DNA from: Euglena gracilis
Lineage: Eukaryota > Euglenida > Euglenophyceae > Euglenales
Length of the DNA stretch: 64,000 nt
Direction: 5' to 3'
NCBI GenBank assembly: GCA_039621445.1
Contig: CP154956.1
Span: 88,170,482 to 88,234,481 of the forward strand
Of this stretch, positions 24,019-35,510 are shown piece after piece (positions within the stretch are counted from its first letter, which is position 1; each line of letters begins with the position of its first letter). Under the pieces are notes generated by a model. The model was not told the origin of the DNA. It did not search any database and saw nothing but the letters and a program-made list of their open reading frames with translations. The translations under genes and the position numbers were made by a program.

Positions 24019-25030
24019 TAAGCCCAATGAACACCACGATAACAATTTAGACGGTCCGGTTGGGGACGTTCATTGGGCATGGGTTGTATGGGTATCTGTG
24101 TGGTATATAGAAGCCCATTCAGTTGGACACCCCCCAAACTGTCAGGCTGCAATGCTTCGGACGGTGTTGTTGGCACGGGGAATGGGGGTCCCAAAGGCAC
24201 ACTGCGTCGACGACCGGTACCTCCCCCTCCCTATGTCTAGTGAGCACCCATATGCTCAATGAACAGGGGGTGTCCAGACTGTCTCCTTTGTCATCTTTTA
24301 TATTTGGCACAAAAACGGAGAGAGGTGGAGCGAAAAAAAAGCGTCTGGCATCGGGGCTGAGATATATGGGTCAATAAGTTTGCTATTACGTGCTTGTTGA
24401 TCAAATCCGGCAAATATAAACATGTTACCTACTCTCTTGTCGTGCGACCACTAACCATTGGCTGGATTTTTGCAGAATAAAAATTCACAAGTACAGAAAT
24501 GGTTCCTCCTGTTCGTCGACACCTCCTCCGCATCTGTTGCTTAAGAACATACGCAGCGAAAAGAACTGCATTCACAACTCGATCTTGCACCAGGAAAAAA
24601 AACCAGTTTTCTTACTTATCGTTTTCCGTGGCCGCGGCTTTCCCCGGGACCGAACTGGAAGCCTGGCCCATGTCCACCAACACTCCGCGGACCTCCGGGA
24701 TGGCGGCGATGGCGACCGCTGCCAGCGACGCCACCACGGGCGGCTGCAGGAAGGCTTTGGGCCACAGAGCGCCGCCAAGAGGAGCAGCTCACTTGATGGG
24801 GGGGGCAGGGGGGGGGTGGCAGGATTTATATTGCGGGAGAGAGGGGCTGGGATATGTACCTCCCCCCCCCCAAGCCCAATGAACACTAAGGTGACAATCT
24901 AGACGGTCCGAACGGGGGGTGTTCATTGGGCTTTGGGTGCGGTTTCTGTGTAGATAAGGTATATGGTGACAATCTAGATGGTCCGAACACCCCCTGTTCA
25001 TTGGGCAAGGGTGTTCATTAGGCATGGGGG
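24019..25030. repeat. cluster of family 5 palindromic elements around exon G
   Basis: At least three copies: 24020-24085, 24872-24938 and 24960-25025. Each has GCCCAATGAACAC at one end, GTGTTCATTGGGC at the other, and GACAATCTAGACGGTCCGAA inside. Fragments at 24125-24185 and 24250-24275 are related. They stand on both sides of transporter exon G (24651-24743), not inside it. Confidence 0.7.
24651..24743 (-). CDS. auxin-efflux-carrier transporter, exon G
   Basis: 31 codons, phase 0-0: PPVVASLAAVAIAAIPEVRG then VLVDMGQASSS. PPVVASL...IPEVR matches the conserved helix that follows the variable central loop in PIN-like carriers (usual form: PPx(I/V)AS, then Gly/Ala-rich, then IPP(L/V)R). The acceptor is gccttcctgcag|CCG and the donor AGTTCG|gtcccg. 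The upstream frame (GGALWPKAFLQ) is also open, so a longer exon is possible, but it would break the phase with exon F. Confidence 0.8.
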
Positions 25031-25140
25031 GAGGGAGGTAGGACAACACGGGCTGCAATAGAGCTCCTGGCTGGTTACCAGGTTGGAGAATCCTTCAGCG
25101 ATGGCTTTGTTGTGTGACAACATATGTAATCCTCTCTAAC

Positions 25141-25333
<193 letters not shown>

Positions 25334-26556
25334 CAAACAAACATGTGTGCACACACACTAATGGAAGGAAGGACAACAGTTTCATAGCAGCGACCTGACA
25401 AAGCCCTTCAACCAACTTCGGCGGAAGCGTCAGAGGGAGCCTTTGGTAAGAAAATTGCGGCCAACGTACAACTGCTGAGGAAAAATCTTTCCTCGTAATG
25501 CTCCAAGAAAATGATGTTGAAACGGGAGGGTTCAGTGACATGGTGTGACAACGTCATTGGACATCAACGAAAAACGCCAGGTAATGCCGGAAATGAAGGT
25601 GGGAGGCGCCTGGCCCGGTTGATTCAGAGTGAAATGTGGCAAACTTTTAAAGACCGAGTTTGGAGTGGTTTCCACTTGGGAGTTTTGTCGGAGGGCCATT
25701 GACTTGCAAGCTCTGATGAAAAAGCGAAAAAATTTCGAGTGAAAATCAATGTCGGGAGCAAAAAACGGTCTCCAGCATTCATGGAGGTTTCATTCATGAA
25801 GGAAGGGTGGCCAGAAAAGTCGGGTCAACGCATTCCCAGGCCAAGGCCTGCCCCCATTTATGAGCTTGATCCCAGAATCACCCAGCCTCGCTCCCTCCCC
25901 CCGGGGGTCTTCCGAGACTTCTGAAAGAAATCAAGCCTGCATCCGTGGATCATCGCCCACTTCCCCGAATGAGTGAGTTCTACGATAGGGAGAAACACAT
26001 CTATCTTTCAGGCACATATCTGTTAGCCCTCGCCCTAAAAACCACCGGGAGTTTAGAGGATCTGGTTTGGTTGGTGGCCGCAGGGGGGGTGGGTGGGGGG
26101 GGGGGGGAGGGGGCCATCATTTCAGAACAGCAGCGTTCGCCAAAGGCTGAACGGGACGCGTAGACACTTCCGACTCAGGCGGTGGGGCAGCGGTGACAGC
26201 ATCCTCGAACTGTCCCGGTCGGGTCCGTTCCCTCTGCGCCTCCTTTTGTGCCAAACCAGGCTTTGGGGGGGGGGGGCGTTCACCCCCTCCTCCCCCTGAG
26301 TAAAAAAGAAAAAAGAAAAAAACGGCACAAAGGATTTTTTGAGGGGGAAATTGTGTTTTCAGGAGATTTTTTTTCCACCAAATTGACAAAAACAGATGAT
26401 AAAAACATTAGTGCCAGCGCAAAGCGCCGGGGAAGAAATACTTTTCGGTTCCATGGGGGATACCGGGGCCCCCTCGCCCTGGGGGGGGGTGGGGGGTCTG
26501 GACCCCCCTTTCAGTCAAAACGACAGGTCGGACCATCGCTGGGCTCAGGGCGTGAC
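25334..26556. other. intron F-G, part
   Basis: No exon recognised. At 26410-26530 lies a family-type piece with GCCAGCGCAAAGCGCCGG (hairpin) beside GGGGGTCTGGACCCCCC. Confidence 0.5.
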
Positions 26557-26630
26557 CCGGTCTCGCTCGTCGTCCTCCCGGGGGGAAATAGGGGCCCCGC
26601 GGGCGGCCTCTGTATCCGGAGACTTCGGCC
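26557..26630 (-). CDS. auxin-efflux-carrier transporter, exon F (central loop)
   Basis: Reads GPKSPDTEAARGAPISPRED then DERDR. It is charged and proline-rich, as expected of the variable cytosolic loop between the two helix bundles, so sequence alone does not identify it. The case rests on position, on a matching acceptor (ggcgcag|GG, phase 1, agreeing with exon E), and on a donor GACCGG|gtcacg in phase 0, agreeing with exon G. An earlier start reading HVVELLEPGA is open but out of phase. Confidence 0.55.
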
Positions 26631-26639
26631 CTGCGCCGG

Positions 26640-27550
26640 GCTCCAGCAACTCCACCACGTGCCGGCAGGGCCAGGCGTGGGGGGAGGGGGACGGGTCAGA
26701 GGGCGGAGGTATTCCGGTGGGCAAAGCGTGGATGCCGGCAAACTCCCGGTATTCCGGAATGTACTGGAATACTATTATGATTATTATTACTGAATGGACT
26801 CGGGCTTTTTTTTGAAGTCCTCCTGCAAGATTTTTTTTCTTTTATGACAACGGTGACTATTTTGAATCATCATTCACGTTTCAACAAAAAAAAGGTCAGA
26901 AAACATGATTTTTTTTTGTGATTCTGGGAACACACTGAAGAAAGATGGAATTAGTTGGGCAAAAAATGTCCCAGTCCCATCTAGGCTGAACGGGAACAAC
27001 CGGAGGAGAGGGGTCTCGGAGCGCGCTGGAGTGCGTTCCCAGGATGGTCAAACCTGGGGTGGCCGGGCTTTATGGGAAGGCCTGGTGGGGGGTGGTTGGA
27101 CCCCCCACTCGGGAGGTGGGGGGTGGATCGACCCCCCCAACCCACTGCCTGTAAGGTTTGCGGGAATTTCCATACAGCCCTCGGGGGGGGGGGGTGATAT
27201 CTACCAAGTTGCCACAAAATAAGGCTTAGGAAAATGGGCTTACAGTGCCTTCGGCACGGGAGTGCCCTTCTAAATCCCGGTGGTTCTGGCCTTGTGCCTA
27301 CTCCCCCCAGGGGGCAAATCTAGGTGCCATCGTCACAGGGGTCAACCACACCTTAAATTAGTTTGGAAGCTGGGTACGGCCTGGGAGGGGTTGGTCACCA
27401 ACCGCCTCCCGCATCTGACACGTATCACTTTTGGCTTTTGACGTCAGATACGGAGCATTGGGAAGGTGCCCCCCCCCCCTGTTCACCACCCGAGTCAAGC
27501 TCTCATTGTACTCAACGTTTTGGAGAGAGAGACAGGGGTAAGTGGACCAC
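26640..27550. other. intron E-F with a family 6 element
   Basis: At 27063-27185 lies a family 6 copy: GGGCTTTATGGGAAGGCC at one end and GGGAATTTCCATACAGCCCT at the other, with GGGAGGTGGGG between. 26727-26818 has GTATTCCGG words and TGAATGGACTCGGGC, also found at 44555-44680. No further exon. Confidence 0.5.
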
Positions 27551-27755
27551 CTGAGGGACAAGGCTCGCCGGACGCTGGCCGTGGCGCCTCCTCCTTCCGC
27601 AGCAGCACGCTGCCGATGCCCCACTGCAGCACGGGGTAGATGAGGAGGTAGATGGAGAGGTAGAGGGTGGGGTCCACGGCGCCCAGTTTAGTTGGGTGGC
27701 AGCGGGTTCGGCACAGTGTGGGGGGGGGGGGCAGGCAGGCTACGCCAAACGTGTG
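27551..27755 (-). CDS. auxin-efflux-carrier transporter, exon E
   Basis: The frame ends in KLGAVDPTLYLSIYLLIYPV, LQWGIGSVLLRKEEAPRP and ASGEPCPSG. VDPxLYLSIYLLxYPVLQWGxG is the conserved helix before the central loop in algal and plant PIN-like carriers. The donor CCCTCAG|gtggtc is in phase 1, matching exon F. The nearest acceptor compatible with exon D is gcttcacag|CAC at 27756, which makes the exon include HTFGVACLPPPPTLC. A 12-base C run (27720-27731 on the plus strand) then encodes the prolines. No AG occurs between that run and the conserved helix, so the C run is probably coding. Confidence 0.75.
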
Positions 27756-28419
27756 CTGTGAAGCCATACGCATGGCTTGGTTGCCAGGCATTGTCCGAGC
27801 CATACCATAGCTTGCCGACCCCCTCAGGGAAATGGGGGTCACTTTCAACTGTCAAAAAAAACCACTGACTCGCTTTTCAAAAACCAGTCACCAACTTCCT
27901 ACCCTCCTCCCCGGGGTCGATCACTTTGGGCACTCCGGCCAAATCCCTCAAAACCAATGGAAAAATTATCCTGCAGCTGCGGTGCCGGGTGGTCACTTTC
28001 GGCAATTCCTGGACGCCCCACCCCCATGGAGGGGGGTCTAGAGCCATAAACCAGTCAGTATCTTCAAAAAAACAACCAATCAGTCACCCCCCCCCAGGGG
28101 GTGGGTAGGACACACCTTAAACAAATGGTCTGGTAAATCTATAACTGGTATGGCCTGGTTTTCCTGTCCGAATAAAAAGTGGCATTTTTTTCAGTTCTTT
28201 GGTCTATCTCAAAAAAGGCCAAAATTATTCCCCTGCAGCAAGTTGGCGGGTTAAGGATGGCCAACTCCCTGGGTGGGACCCGCAGGGGAACCTCCCAGGG
28301 CAGACCAGCTGGCGTGGAATTACCATGTGTCCGACGTGCACTTAGAATGTCCGTTGTACTGGTTTTCGGGTTATTTTTCTCATTTGCATGACACTGTGAA
28401 TTACTGGCGACCCCCCCCC

Positions 28420-28505
28420 CTGCAAACCGTCACCTGACGACTTCCTATACTGACAGGTTGGCCGGCACTGGGGACCCCAACAGTTTCCCGGGCGGGACCC
28501 CGACA
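28420..28505. repeat. family 3 element fragment
   Basis: C run, ACCGTCACCTGACGACTTCC, then GACAGGTTGGCCGGCACTGG and CAGTTTCCCGGGCGGGACC. It is about 120 bases downstream (gene sense) of transporter exon D. Confidence 0.65.
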
Positions 28506-28627
28506 TGACTTCCATTTCCCCCACAAATGCTGAAACATGGAGCAGGGGTGTCTCAACACACGCCCGCGCAACTTTCACGACACTATCGTGGAGGGTCGCT
28601 GGGCGTGGGGGGGAAGGACATGTGGAC

Positions 28628-28725
28628 CACGGTGAGGAGGGTGATGGGCAGCCCGGTGGAGTTTCCGAACGCAACGGCGGCGATGGCGCCGCGGCGGAAG
28701 CCGGCGTGGGGCGGCGGCGGAGGGG
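28628..28725 (-). CDS. auxin-efflux-carrier transporter, exon D
   Basis: The frame reads PPPPHAGFRRGAIAAVAFGN then STGLPITLLTV. FRRG.IAAVAFGNSTGLPI is the most recognisable PIN-like motif here: the first broken helix, with GN.(T/G)LP. The acceptor is gcgcacaccag|CC (phase 1, matching exon C). The donor is GTG|gtccac, with ACC|gtggtc three bases earlier as an alternative; both are phase 0. Reading frames further downstream, into FPPTPSDPPR, are intron. Confidence 0.85.
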
Positions 28726-28736
28726 CTGGTGTGCGC

Positions 28737-29184
28737 GCCAGAACCACCAACAGGGGGGGGGACACAACATGGACCCTCAAAAAAAAAACGCGACACAAAA
28801 AAAGAACACAAAAAAAACCACAAAAACAGCAAAAAAAACCGAAAAGTTTGCCAAAATAAAAAAAACACAAAAAAGCGGCAAAACCCACATTTGAGTCCCC
28901 CCCCCCCTGCCATCAATACGGGTATACCACATGTGCGTGATCCGTGGGAAGTCTGCACAGCATGGGCTGGCGAATGTTCTCCATGCCCCACCGAGAAACC
29001 CGTCCCGCGCGAGAACTGACCCACGGGAGCATCACGTGCATGAGCTATGTATTGTGTACGGTGCATATGCACAAGGCATAATATTGCATGAGTTATAATG
29101 TGTGATGTGTTCGGAGCATGAATTGCGTGAAGATGAACAATGAGTAATGAATGATGCATCACGCATTGAATGCATTACATAGCA
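28737..29184. repeat. inverted repeat, arm 1 (partner 32872-33311)
   Basis: Starts GCCAGAACCACCAACAGGGG, passes an A-rich stretch (ACAAAAAAAGAACACAAAA), CATCAATACGGGTATACCAC and GAACTGACCCACGGGAGCAT, and ends TGCATTACATAGCA. The reverse complement recurs at 32872-33311 with few differences. The arm starts about 12 bases from transporter exon D, in the intron. Confidence 0.9.
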
Positions 29185-29825
29185 ACATGCATATTACATG
29201 GCGGCGTGCATTACATATGTGAATTGTTTTATGTTGTGCATATTGCATAGATAGAATGCGTCCAAGAATAATAATGCATGATGCATTTGTGGCATACATG
29301 AAATTCCAAAAAAATCATCCAAATTATGTAGCACACATGGCATCCATTGTGTGCTTCGGTCATGCATATGAATAATAATGCACACAATTCACCTGCAAGT
29401 TCTCATGTTGAAAGCAGTTATAATATCCACAACTGATCAGGAACTGACTTCAATGCTGGCAAACATCGAATTTGGAGGCCAGTCAACCCAACCTCCCACA
29501 GCCAGCCAAAAAACCTGAAATGTGTTCTTCTGGCTTCTGGCCAGGTTGGGTAACCAGACCACACCCCATCCTCCCAAACCCAACCACCCACTCTTGAACA
29601 CCCAAGGGGAGGGGTCCTGCAGGTGTTAAAACAAGCCACAACAAGCAGGGGGATGATCAATTGGACAACCTATTTCCAAACTGTGTCGGTACAAATCAAT
29701 GATGACAGGCATTTTGTGATCCAGGCAATTCCCAATACAAAGTACATTCCTCGATCCCAACAAAGTACAAGCACAGAGGTGCGGTGGCCATTCGTACTTG
29801 GCACTCGGGGGGGGGGGATTCAAAC
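29185..29825. other. intron C-D, part
   Basis: AT-rich with many GCATGCAT / TTGCATAA words up to 29400, then unique sequence. No exon. Confidence 0.5.
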
Positions 29826-29927
29826 GCTTGCTGAGTGCGAAGCCATCCCCTGCCGCGACAAGCACCACCAGCTTTCCCAACAGAAGGCCACACAGCTGCG
29901 CTTGCCCCCGAATGGTTTTGCAGGCTG
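29826..29927 (-). CDS. auxin-efflux-carrier transporter, exon C (probable)
   Basis: Reads ACKTIRGQAQLCGLLLGKLV then VLVAAGDGFALSK: one hydrophobic segment (LCGLLLGKLVVLVAAG). The family has such a helix between the CTQDW segment (exon B) and the FRRG.IAA motif (exon D). The acceptor is gaattgtcag|CA, phase 1, matching exon B; the donor AGCAAGC|gtttga is also phase 1 and matches exon D. Sequence similarity is weaker than for the other exons; position and phase carry the call. Without it, B and D would still join in frame but one helix would be missing. Confidence 0.5.
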
Positions 29928-30605
29928 CTGACAATTCAGCTTTATTGTGATATTTCCATTACAAATTTTAATTAATTCCATCCCCTGCAGACCCCACCCT
30001 CCAATTACAATATCCCTTCTGTTCAGATTTTTTTGGGACCCAGGGGTGGTCCGGTCTCACCCCCCCCCCCAGGGGACCCGGGGGGGGATAGGCAGACCCA
30101 TTTCGGGGGGGTCGATTCTGTGGTGTGTGGTCCTTTTGTTTTCGGCGCTTGGCACCAAAAATAGAAGAAACCCCCGCATCCAGCGGGAACCAACTCCGCT
30201 TGACCCCCCCAGCACAGCATGCCAGGTTGGGTCATATCAGTGACGGGGACAAACGGCCAGGACGTTCAGGAGGGGCAGGAGGAGGAGAGGCCAAGGATGG
30301 GAAGAGTCGCCGGGTCGTCTGCCTCCACCGCAAATGGTTCGGGCTGCTTAAGCCGTTCCAATCCCCAGCGATTCGCACACCCCCCAGGTGCAGTTTGGGT
30401 GGGGCCAGATATTTTTTTAACGACCCGGGCTACCCACGTTTGGGGTACAGTTGGGTCCAAATTATTGGGGTGCCTACAAACTGAACAAATCACCCCCCCA
30501 GGTGGCAGACCCACCCATCCAAACCCCGGACACAAAAAAAATGTGCGTGGGGTAGGTGGATGGACGGGAAGACATCCAGCAGGGGGGGGGGGGGCTTGAC
30601 GCTAC
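29928..30605. other. intron B-C
   Basis: G/C-run piece at 30040-30130 with a decayed hairpin word TTTTCGGCGCTTGGCACC at 30137. The open frame at 30260-30370 (VEADDPATLPILG) lacks matching borders. Confidence 0.5.
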
Positions 30606-30727
30606 CCAGCCATCCGTATTGCATGGTGTCGAATACGGAGGGGCAGGGGTCAGTGGACCAGTCTTGGGTGCAGTTCAGCACGGAGGAGAACAATAAGCAT
30701 GGTGGCACGCCAGTTGTTGCAGAAAAC
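30606..30727 (-). CDS. auxin-efflux-carrier transporter, exon B
   Basis: The frame reads VPPCLLFSSVLNCTQDWSTD then PCPSVFDTMQYGWLG. The run (L)PxLLFSS...CTQDW matches the end of the first N-terminal helix pair in microbial and algal PIN-like carriers. The acceptor is aaatatggaag|G behind a long (CT)n tract; it starts in phase 2, matching exon A. The donor is TGGCTGG|gtagcg in phase 1. The 5' part (FSATTG) is less conserved. Confidence 0.75.
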
Positions 30728-30742
30728 CTTCCATATTTTGAG

Positions 30743-31019
<277 letters not shown>

Positions 31020-31157
31020 GTTATTGGACATAGAGGAGTTGTGGGGTCCTCTTTTTGAAAACCCGTTCAACTAATGGCCAACAAAACATAATCACGCATG
31101 ACGCGCATAGAAAGCTGCTCCTTATTTCACAATTAGGGTTCTGAAGGCAGCGTGGAC

Positions 31158-31275
31158 GGGATGGTGATTTGCATGGAGAGCTTGGCCAGCGGCGTAGTCT
31201 CCTTCAGAAAGCCCCTCTTCTTGGCATAAAAGCCAAAGGCAGCTAACATGATCGCTTTGACAAGGCAAGCTTCAA
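31158..31275 (-). CDS. auxin-efflux-carrier transporter, exon A (N-terminal region)
   Basis: The frame reads EACLVKAIMLAAFGFYAKKR then GFLKETTPLAKLSMQITIP. This matches helix 1 of the family (a small hydrophobic stretch, FG.Y.A.KRG.L, then KLS...xIPxxL). The acceptor is ggctgtgag|TT and the donor CACCATCCC|gtccac in phase 2, matching exon B. The frame has a stop just upstream of the acceptor, so the start codon must lie in an earlier exon, not identified (31.3 kb or beyond). Confidence 0.75.
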
Positions 31276-31983
31276 CTCACAGCCAGAGGTCCGTGTGCAC
31301 CATCTTTTTCCATTTTCGGGGTGGGGGTACAAAAGAGAAAGAACAATATCAAAGAAAGTTGAACACTGGAGTTTTTCTGAAAGAAATCCCAAAATATCTG
31401 TGGGGTTAACCTTTTGCATGCATGTGTTTCAATTTCAAAACAAGATTAGAAATCAATGTTATTTGTGTTCCTATCATGTGTTGAACGTGTGCTGTTTTTT
31501 GTGCTTTGGTGAAGAAATGCTTTAATGAGAAGCATTGAATTTTTTTGTTTCTTGTTTATATCGGGGGGAGGAGGAGCACCCTTGGTCAGTGCTTGGGCTG
31601 GCAGAGCATTTGTGTTGCCAGGTTTATCGCACAACATGCCAGCAAGGTCCCTCCCTCGCGGACAAGCGGAACAACAACTGCTGAGAAGATGGAAATAAAT
31701 TGACTCGAGTGAATCATCGTGTCGAAAAAGAGTTCGGAACTCCTGTGGAAAATGTGCTCAAAAACGCCAGCCTCGCTTGAAATGTGGAAGCGGTGGAGGC
31801 CAGTAAAATGTCCAAGAAGCTGCTCATTGCGAGGAAATCACCGGCAGCTATGGACACATGCCTGTGGGACAACAGACAATGATCCAGGCAACCACAGCAC
31901 AGCAGACAAATAATTCTGCCTTGAGCTGCTTTTTCCAGCTGATAGCTGATGCATCTCTTTACACACACGGTGATGGTAAATGT
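31276..31983. other. upstream of transporter exon A; nothing recognised
   Basis: Expected to hold the 5' exon and promoter of the transporter gene, but no motif or start exon is convincing. Confidence 0.4.
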
Positions 31984-32049
31984 GCGCACGCGCGTACACA
32001 CACACACGCACGCACGCACACACACACGCACACACACACACACACACAT

Positions 32050-32100
<51 letters not shown>

Positions 32101-32156
32101 CACACGCACGCACACACGCACTCACGCACGCACGCACGCACGCACGCACGCACGTA

Positions 32157-32220
<64 letters not shown>

Positions 32221-32275
32221 CACACACATGCATGCAGGCACGCACATGCACACGCACGTACACACGCACGCAAGC
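31984..32275. repeat. (ACGC)n / (AC)n array on the plus strand
   Basis: CGCACGCACACAC units, mostly ACGC, with one ATGCATGCAGG end. This is the only long array of this type with AC rather than GT on the plus strand. It lies between the arms of the large inverted repeat, upstream of exon A. Confidence 0.97.
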
Positions 32276-32871
32276 TGCCTATCACAGAAGACAAAGATTA
32301 TCCCACCCGGGTTCAGCCACACTGTGCGGATCAGATTCATACTCCCCAATCGGACCGTCTCATCCAATCGGAAACCAAGCAATTACTCAAGCTAAATTAC
32401 TCAAAATTACTCAAGTTACTTTGGTTCTTGCCACTCAAGGAATGAGACAAAAAAATCTTCGACAACAAGCCTTTTGGTATAAAAATGAAGTGAAGTCAAT
32501 TGATGTGAGGGACATTATTTGCGGGATTCAAAACCACGGCATTCAAGAGGAGGGGCAATTTACGCAATTTCCTGGCACTTTCCTGGACGTTGTGTTCTCA
32601 CCTTGCCTGAAAGCAACAGCCATCAAAAATCTATTCATTGGTCTTCTTGTGTAATTGTGAGCATGCACGATTTGAATCCGTTTGGGCAATGTCGCAAGAA
32701 ATGTTTGTGGGTTGGGATTCCAAGGCCACGAGAGTACAGGAGAGGTAATGACAGTTTCATGGCATTAATTTTCCGGCTCCAAACAGGCTGGCATAGGAGG
32801 CTGTTGGTTGGTTTTGAAAGGGTCTGTGTTGCGCAACTGCACAAGCGATCCGCTTTTGAGATTGCGCATGC
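32276..32871. other. no gene recognised
   Basis: Contains three spaced AATTACTCAA units at 32380-32420. Otherwise unique-looking. Confidence 0.45.
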
Positions 32872-33311
32872 TGCTATGTAATGCATTCAATGCGTGATGC
32901 ATCATTCATTACTCATTGTTCGTCTTCACGCAATTCATGCTCCGCACACATGACGGATTATAACTCATGCAATATTATGCCTTGTGCGTATGCACCGTAC
33001 ACAACGCATAGCTCATGCACGTGATGCTCCCGTGGGTCAGTTCCCGCGCGGGACGGGTTTCTCGGTGGGGCCTGGAGAACATTCGGCCCATGCTGTGCAG
33101 ACTTCCCACGGATCGCGCACATGTGGTATACCCGTATTGATGGCAGGGGGGGGGGGACTCAATTGTGGGTTTTGCCGTTTTTTTGTGTTTTTTTTATTTT
33201 GGCAAAATTTTCGGTTTTTTTGCTGTTTTTGTGTTTTTTTGTGTTCTTTTTTTGCGTCGCGTTTTTTGAGGGTCCATGTTGTGTCCCCCCCCCCCTGTTG
33301 ATGGTTCTGGC
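32872..33311. repeat. inverted repeat, arm 2 (partner 28737-29184)
   Basis: Reverse complement of arm 1: starts TGCTATGTAATGCATTCAAT, passes GATGCTCCCGTGGGTCAGTT and GGTATACCCGTATTGATGGC and the T-rich stretch, and ends GTTGATGGTTCTGGC. Differences are mostly single bases and homopolymer lengths. Confidence 0.9.
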
Positions 33312-34775
33312 ACAAACGGACATTGTGCTGCCGGATGGGTGTTTGCGAATCGCAACGGAAGTGGGGTAATGTGGCCAACTTGCACAAGGCTCAACTGCTG
33401 GAGATCCTCCTGTCTCCATCAACCACAATGTTTGCAGAGTTCCCATCGGCAGGCAGCCGGCCGTTGCGCGCATCACAGTGGTGCAGCGAAGGAAGTCCCC
33501 TGCAGCAGTTGGGGGAGCACACACTGATTGATGGCACCACACGTCATTGGGGGCATGCAGGCAGGGCACTTCTCAATCGGCGAAAAATAGCCCCAAATCA
33601 CCAAAAATGTCGCAAAATGGCCAAAATGCCATAAAATGTGCTCATATTGACCCAAATTAGCCTAATATTTGCCAAATCAGTGCAAAATAGCCCCAAAATT
33701 AGCAAAAATTGATCCAAAATGGCCAAGATGGGTGTAATACTGGAGATTTGTGGAGAAAATATCCCAAAAATGGGTTTAATCTTCAAAATATACAAAAAAA
33801 ATGCCAGTGTCGCCCATGTCAACAAAATTTTCTGAAATGTCATCAAAACATTCAGCTTTGGCCCAAATAACCCATTTGGAGGTGGTTCTTTGAGCAGCAT
33901 ATGTTGCAGGGCCAGGCATGACGGCAGGAGAAGAGAGACTGTACAGAGACAAGAATCAGTCGCACTGAAAATTGACCCTCAATGAAAAAGAAACCGTTAA
34001 GCAAAAAAAACTCGAAAAAGAATTGCAACAAATTTTTTCTCATTTTCGGCCATTTTCGGCCATTTTCGGCCATTTTCAGCCATTTTCGGGACCCCCACCT
34101 ATAGAGCCCAAAATTTCATTTTCGGCCATTTTCGGCCATTTTCGGCCACTTTCAGCCATTTTTACTATAGGTGCTTGATCGGGGGAGGGGAATGGGGAGA
34201 GCGTTCTTGCAAACTTCATGAAAATTGCTTTGCTCGCGTGGAATAAAAAAAACTCAATTGAAGCCCCAAATATGAACCAAATGATATGTTTTTTTTCCTT
34301 GGGACCTTACCTAAGGTGGACTGGGCATCTTCAACACTGGGCACTGCCTTCCCCAATTGACCCTTTAAAAATGAATCCCCCCTTGTCCAAGAAACGGGGA
34401 GGGGGCGGTTATTTAAAATCTGGCAAATCTTTCCAGAAAAAAATGTTACCGAGGTACGGTGGTACGGTGTGTCTTGGAAGAGGGACGGATCCCCACAAAC
34501 CAGGAAAAAAAACAATTAATCTTTGCAAAAGACAGCCCCACAGCTCAACGAGGCATTCATTCCCACTAAAACACAACATACACCGTGGGTATTCCTATAA
34601 GATCACTTAAAGCACCCCGGTAATTTGAGCTGGAGAACAACCAAAATCAACTTGATAAATCAAATGATCATCTTTTGCAATAATCAGTATTGCCAGGTTT
34701 GGACAGAACTCCGTCAAAATGTCAGTGTGAAAATAGTTTGACAAAAAAAGGTGTTCTTTGTGAGTGAGTGCGCGC

Positions 34776-34817
<42 letters not shown>

Positions 34818-35015
34818 TGCATGTGTCTTTTTGAACACAATTTTGTTCAGGAAAAATCTTTGGGAAAAAATATCATTCTTCTCATTCTTATTCTTTTGCG
34901 CTCAAGGATGTGTTTGTGCTCTTCTCCCTCCCTTTGCACCACACAGGATCGATCCCCTTTGTGCCCCCTCCCCCCACGGCTTGTTTCCCAGACAAATCAG
35001 TCCGTGCCGGCCAAC
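33312..35015. repeat. spacer rich in CCAAAA / TTTTCGGCCA minisatellites
   Basis: 33590-33880 consists of degenerate CCAAAATGGCCAAAAT-type units. 34045-34160 has two blocks of TTTTCGGCCAT units, each about five copies, separated by GGGACCCCCACCTATAG; CTATAGGTG follows at 34167. A (GT)n array lies at 34774-34816. Open frames at 33320-33560 have no splice support. Confidence 0.6.
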
Positions 35016-35221
35016 TTCCGGGGCCAAAAGGAGTGCCCTCCGCGCCGCCGGGAACATGGCCTCAAACCGCGCCTCATCCACCACGTCCCCACCGTGGGTC
35101 GCCAGGTACCGCCACATCGGCCGCCAGAGGGCGGCGGCGGGGGCGGTCGGGGCCCGGAGGCGGGCCAGCGTGGCCCCCACGATGGCGTCCGTGGTCGGCG
35201 GCAGGGGTTGGCCCAGGGGGG
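35016..35221 (-). CDS. coding exon, perhaps C-terminal part of the THI5-like gene
   Basis: Strong G/C third-position bias over 206 bases. The frame reads PTTDAIVGATLARLRAPTAP, AAALWRPMWRYLATHGGDVV and DEARFEAMFPAARRALLLAP. The acceptor is ccatccccag|CC and the donor CCGGAA|gttggc. W..MW.YL...G.DV.DEARFE.MF is compatible with the C-terminal helices of THI5-type binding proteins (W...M.YL...G.ID), but this is weak. It could equally be a separate minus-strand gene. An exon joining it to 37782-37860 was not found. Confidence 0.45.
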
Positions 35222-35274
35222 CTGGGGATGGGCCGGCCCCCCGGCCAGGCACGTACCTACCATCAAGCTCAAAC

Positions 35275-35510
35275 TTCGCCCATTTTGGGGTAATATTGGG
35301 TCGTTTTGGGCCGTTTTGGGGCCGATTCTGGGCCGTTTTTGGGCTGTTTTTGGGGCTGGTTTTGGGGCCATTTTGGGGCCGTTTTGAGCCGTTTTGGGCC
35401 GTTTTTGGGGGGCTCATTTTGGCCGTTTTTGGGCCGTTTTGGGCGAAATTGGGCCGTTTTGGGCCGTTTTGGGCCGTTTTAAGGGGGCCGTTTTGGGCCA
35501 TTTCAGTCAC
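35275..35510. repeat. TTTTGGGCCG minisatellite
   Basis: About 20 imperfect copies of a 10-11 base TTTTGGGCCG unit. On the gene strand it is CGGCCCAAAA. It lies just upstream of the coding exon at 35016-35221. Confidence 0.9.
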
